A stretch of DNA of 5,392 nt from Hyphomicrobiales bacterium. GTDB lineage: Bacteria > Pseudomonadota > Alphaproteobacteria > Rhizobiales > SZUA-8. Of this stretch, positions 5,155 through 5,392 are shown piece by piece (the stretch's first letter is position 1; each line of letters starts with the position of its first letter). Position numbers and translations under genes: made by a program. Where the stretch lies: positions 1-5,392 of the forward strand of contig QILX01000268.1 of assembly GCA_003232175.1 (NCBI GenBank), in the 5' to 3' direction. The notes beneath the pieces are model-generated. The model searched no databases. It had not been told where the DNA came from and worked only from the letters and a program-made list of their open reading frames with translations.

Positions 5155-5392
5155 TGGGAAGGCTGGCAGGTGCTTTGATTATCCTCTTTGTGGTTCGCGC
5201 CGCGCCGGTGATGTCCCAGGAGCTGGTAACCAATCTTTCCAAGTACCTGATTTCGATCGAGTCGACCTTCACCGGCGCTGAGCTTCTGCTGTTCGGGGCG
5301 GTGGAAGGCCGGCGGCTCGACCGCCAGACCGATGTGGCGATCGTGGTGCGCGGGCCCGAAGTCAATATCGTCGTGCGGCGCAAAGCCCGGGT
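5154..5392 (+). CDS. TIGR02186 / Alph_Pro_TM family protein, N-terminal fragment
   Basis: ATG 5154 shares its A with the TGA stop of the permease gene. The frame is open for 79 codons to the right edge, so the C-terminus is missing. Residues 1-20 (MGRLAGALIILFVVRAAPVM) form a short basic start and a hydrophobic stretch, a likely signal peptide with cleavage near SQE. The mature start, ELVTNLSKYLISIESTFTGA followed by ELLLFGAVEG, matches the TIGR02186 family (Pfam Alph_Pro_TM), a conserved alphaproteobacterial group of unknown function that usually has a C-terminal membrane helix. The protein is therefore probably anchored in the inner membrane with its main part in the periplasm. Its coupling to the TauE/SafE permease suggests that the two act together, perhaps as an accessory subunit; this is inference. 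No separate promoter or strong ribosome-binding site is visible, consistent with coupling. Confidence 0.85.
   Translation, partial: MGRLAGALIILFVVRAAPVMSQELVTNLSKYLISIESTFTGAELLLFGAVEGRRLDRQTDVAIVVRGPEVNIVVRRKAR

Overview
The window looks like chromosomal DNA from an alphaproteobacterium, most likely of the order Hyphomicrobiales (Rhizobiales). Three things point there: a PodJ-type polarity protein with the rhizobial form of the N-terminal motif (MKPGVPWSVKGIKPQAR then DTAKEAAQKAGLTLGQWLNQ), a TauE/SafE permease, and directly after it a TIGR02186/Alph_Pro_TM protein, a family known from Alphaproteobacteria. Base composition and codon use look uniform and fairly GC-rich. No mobile element, CRISPR array, tRNA or rRNA was seen.

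Layout. Positions 1-111 (minus strand) hold the first 37 codons of a MerR-family regulator that runs off the left edge. Its promoter and a perfect operator-like palindrome lie at 118-146, and the predicted transcription start falls on the A of the start codon, so the mRNA may be leaderless. Positions 147-385 are non-coding. They hold a weak CtrA-like box (235-251) and a densely self-complementary stretch (269-355) just upstream of the podJ start, followed by a 7-codon upstream ORF.

Positions 386-4033 encode one PodJ-like protein of about 1216 residues, but the frame is broken twice in this sequence, near 434 and near 1195-1211. As given, it is three pieces: 386-490 (N-terminal tip), a middle piece coding from about 435 to the stop at 1295, and a long uninterrupted piece, 1325-4033 (902 residues). 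The long piece carries the rest of the coiled coil, an acidic/Ala-rich linker, one membrane segment, SEL1 repeats and a C-terminal peptidoglycan-binding domain. The two breaks cancel, so the first and last pieces share a frame. They may be sequencing or assembly errors, or recent mutations. The coiled coil is built of about 14 degenerate units of 25-27 residues.

Positions 4034-4230 are intergenic, with a possible weak terminator and a candidate promoter. Positions 4231-5154 encode a complete TauE/SafE (TSUP) permease. It overlaps by one base the start of a TIGR02186 exported or membrane protein that runs off the right edge; the two probably form an operon.

I see no clear new defence or mobile system. 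The observations most worth following are the paired frameshifts, the 26-27-residue periodicity, the structured podJ leader and the leaderless, probably autoregulated MerR gene.
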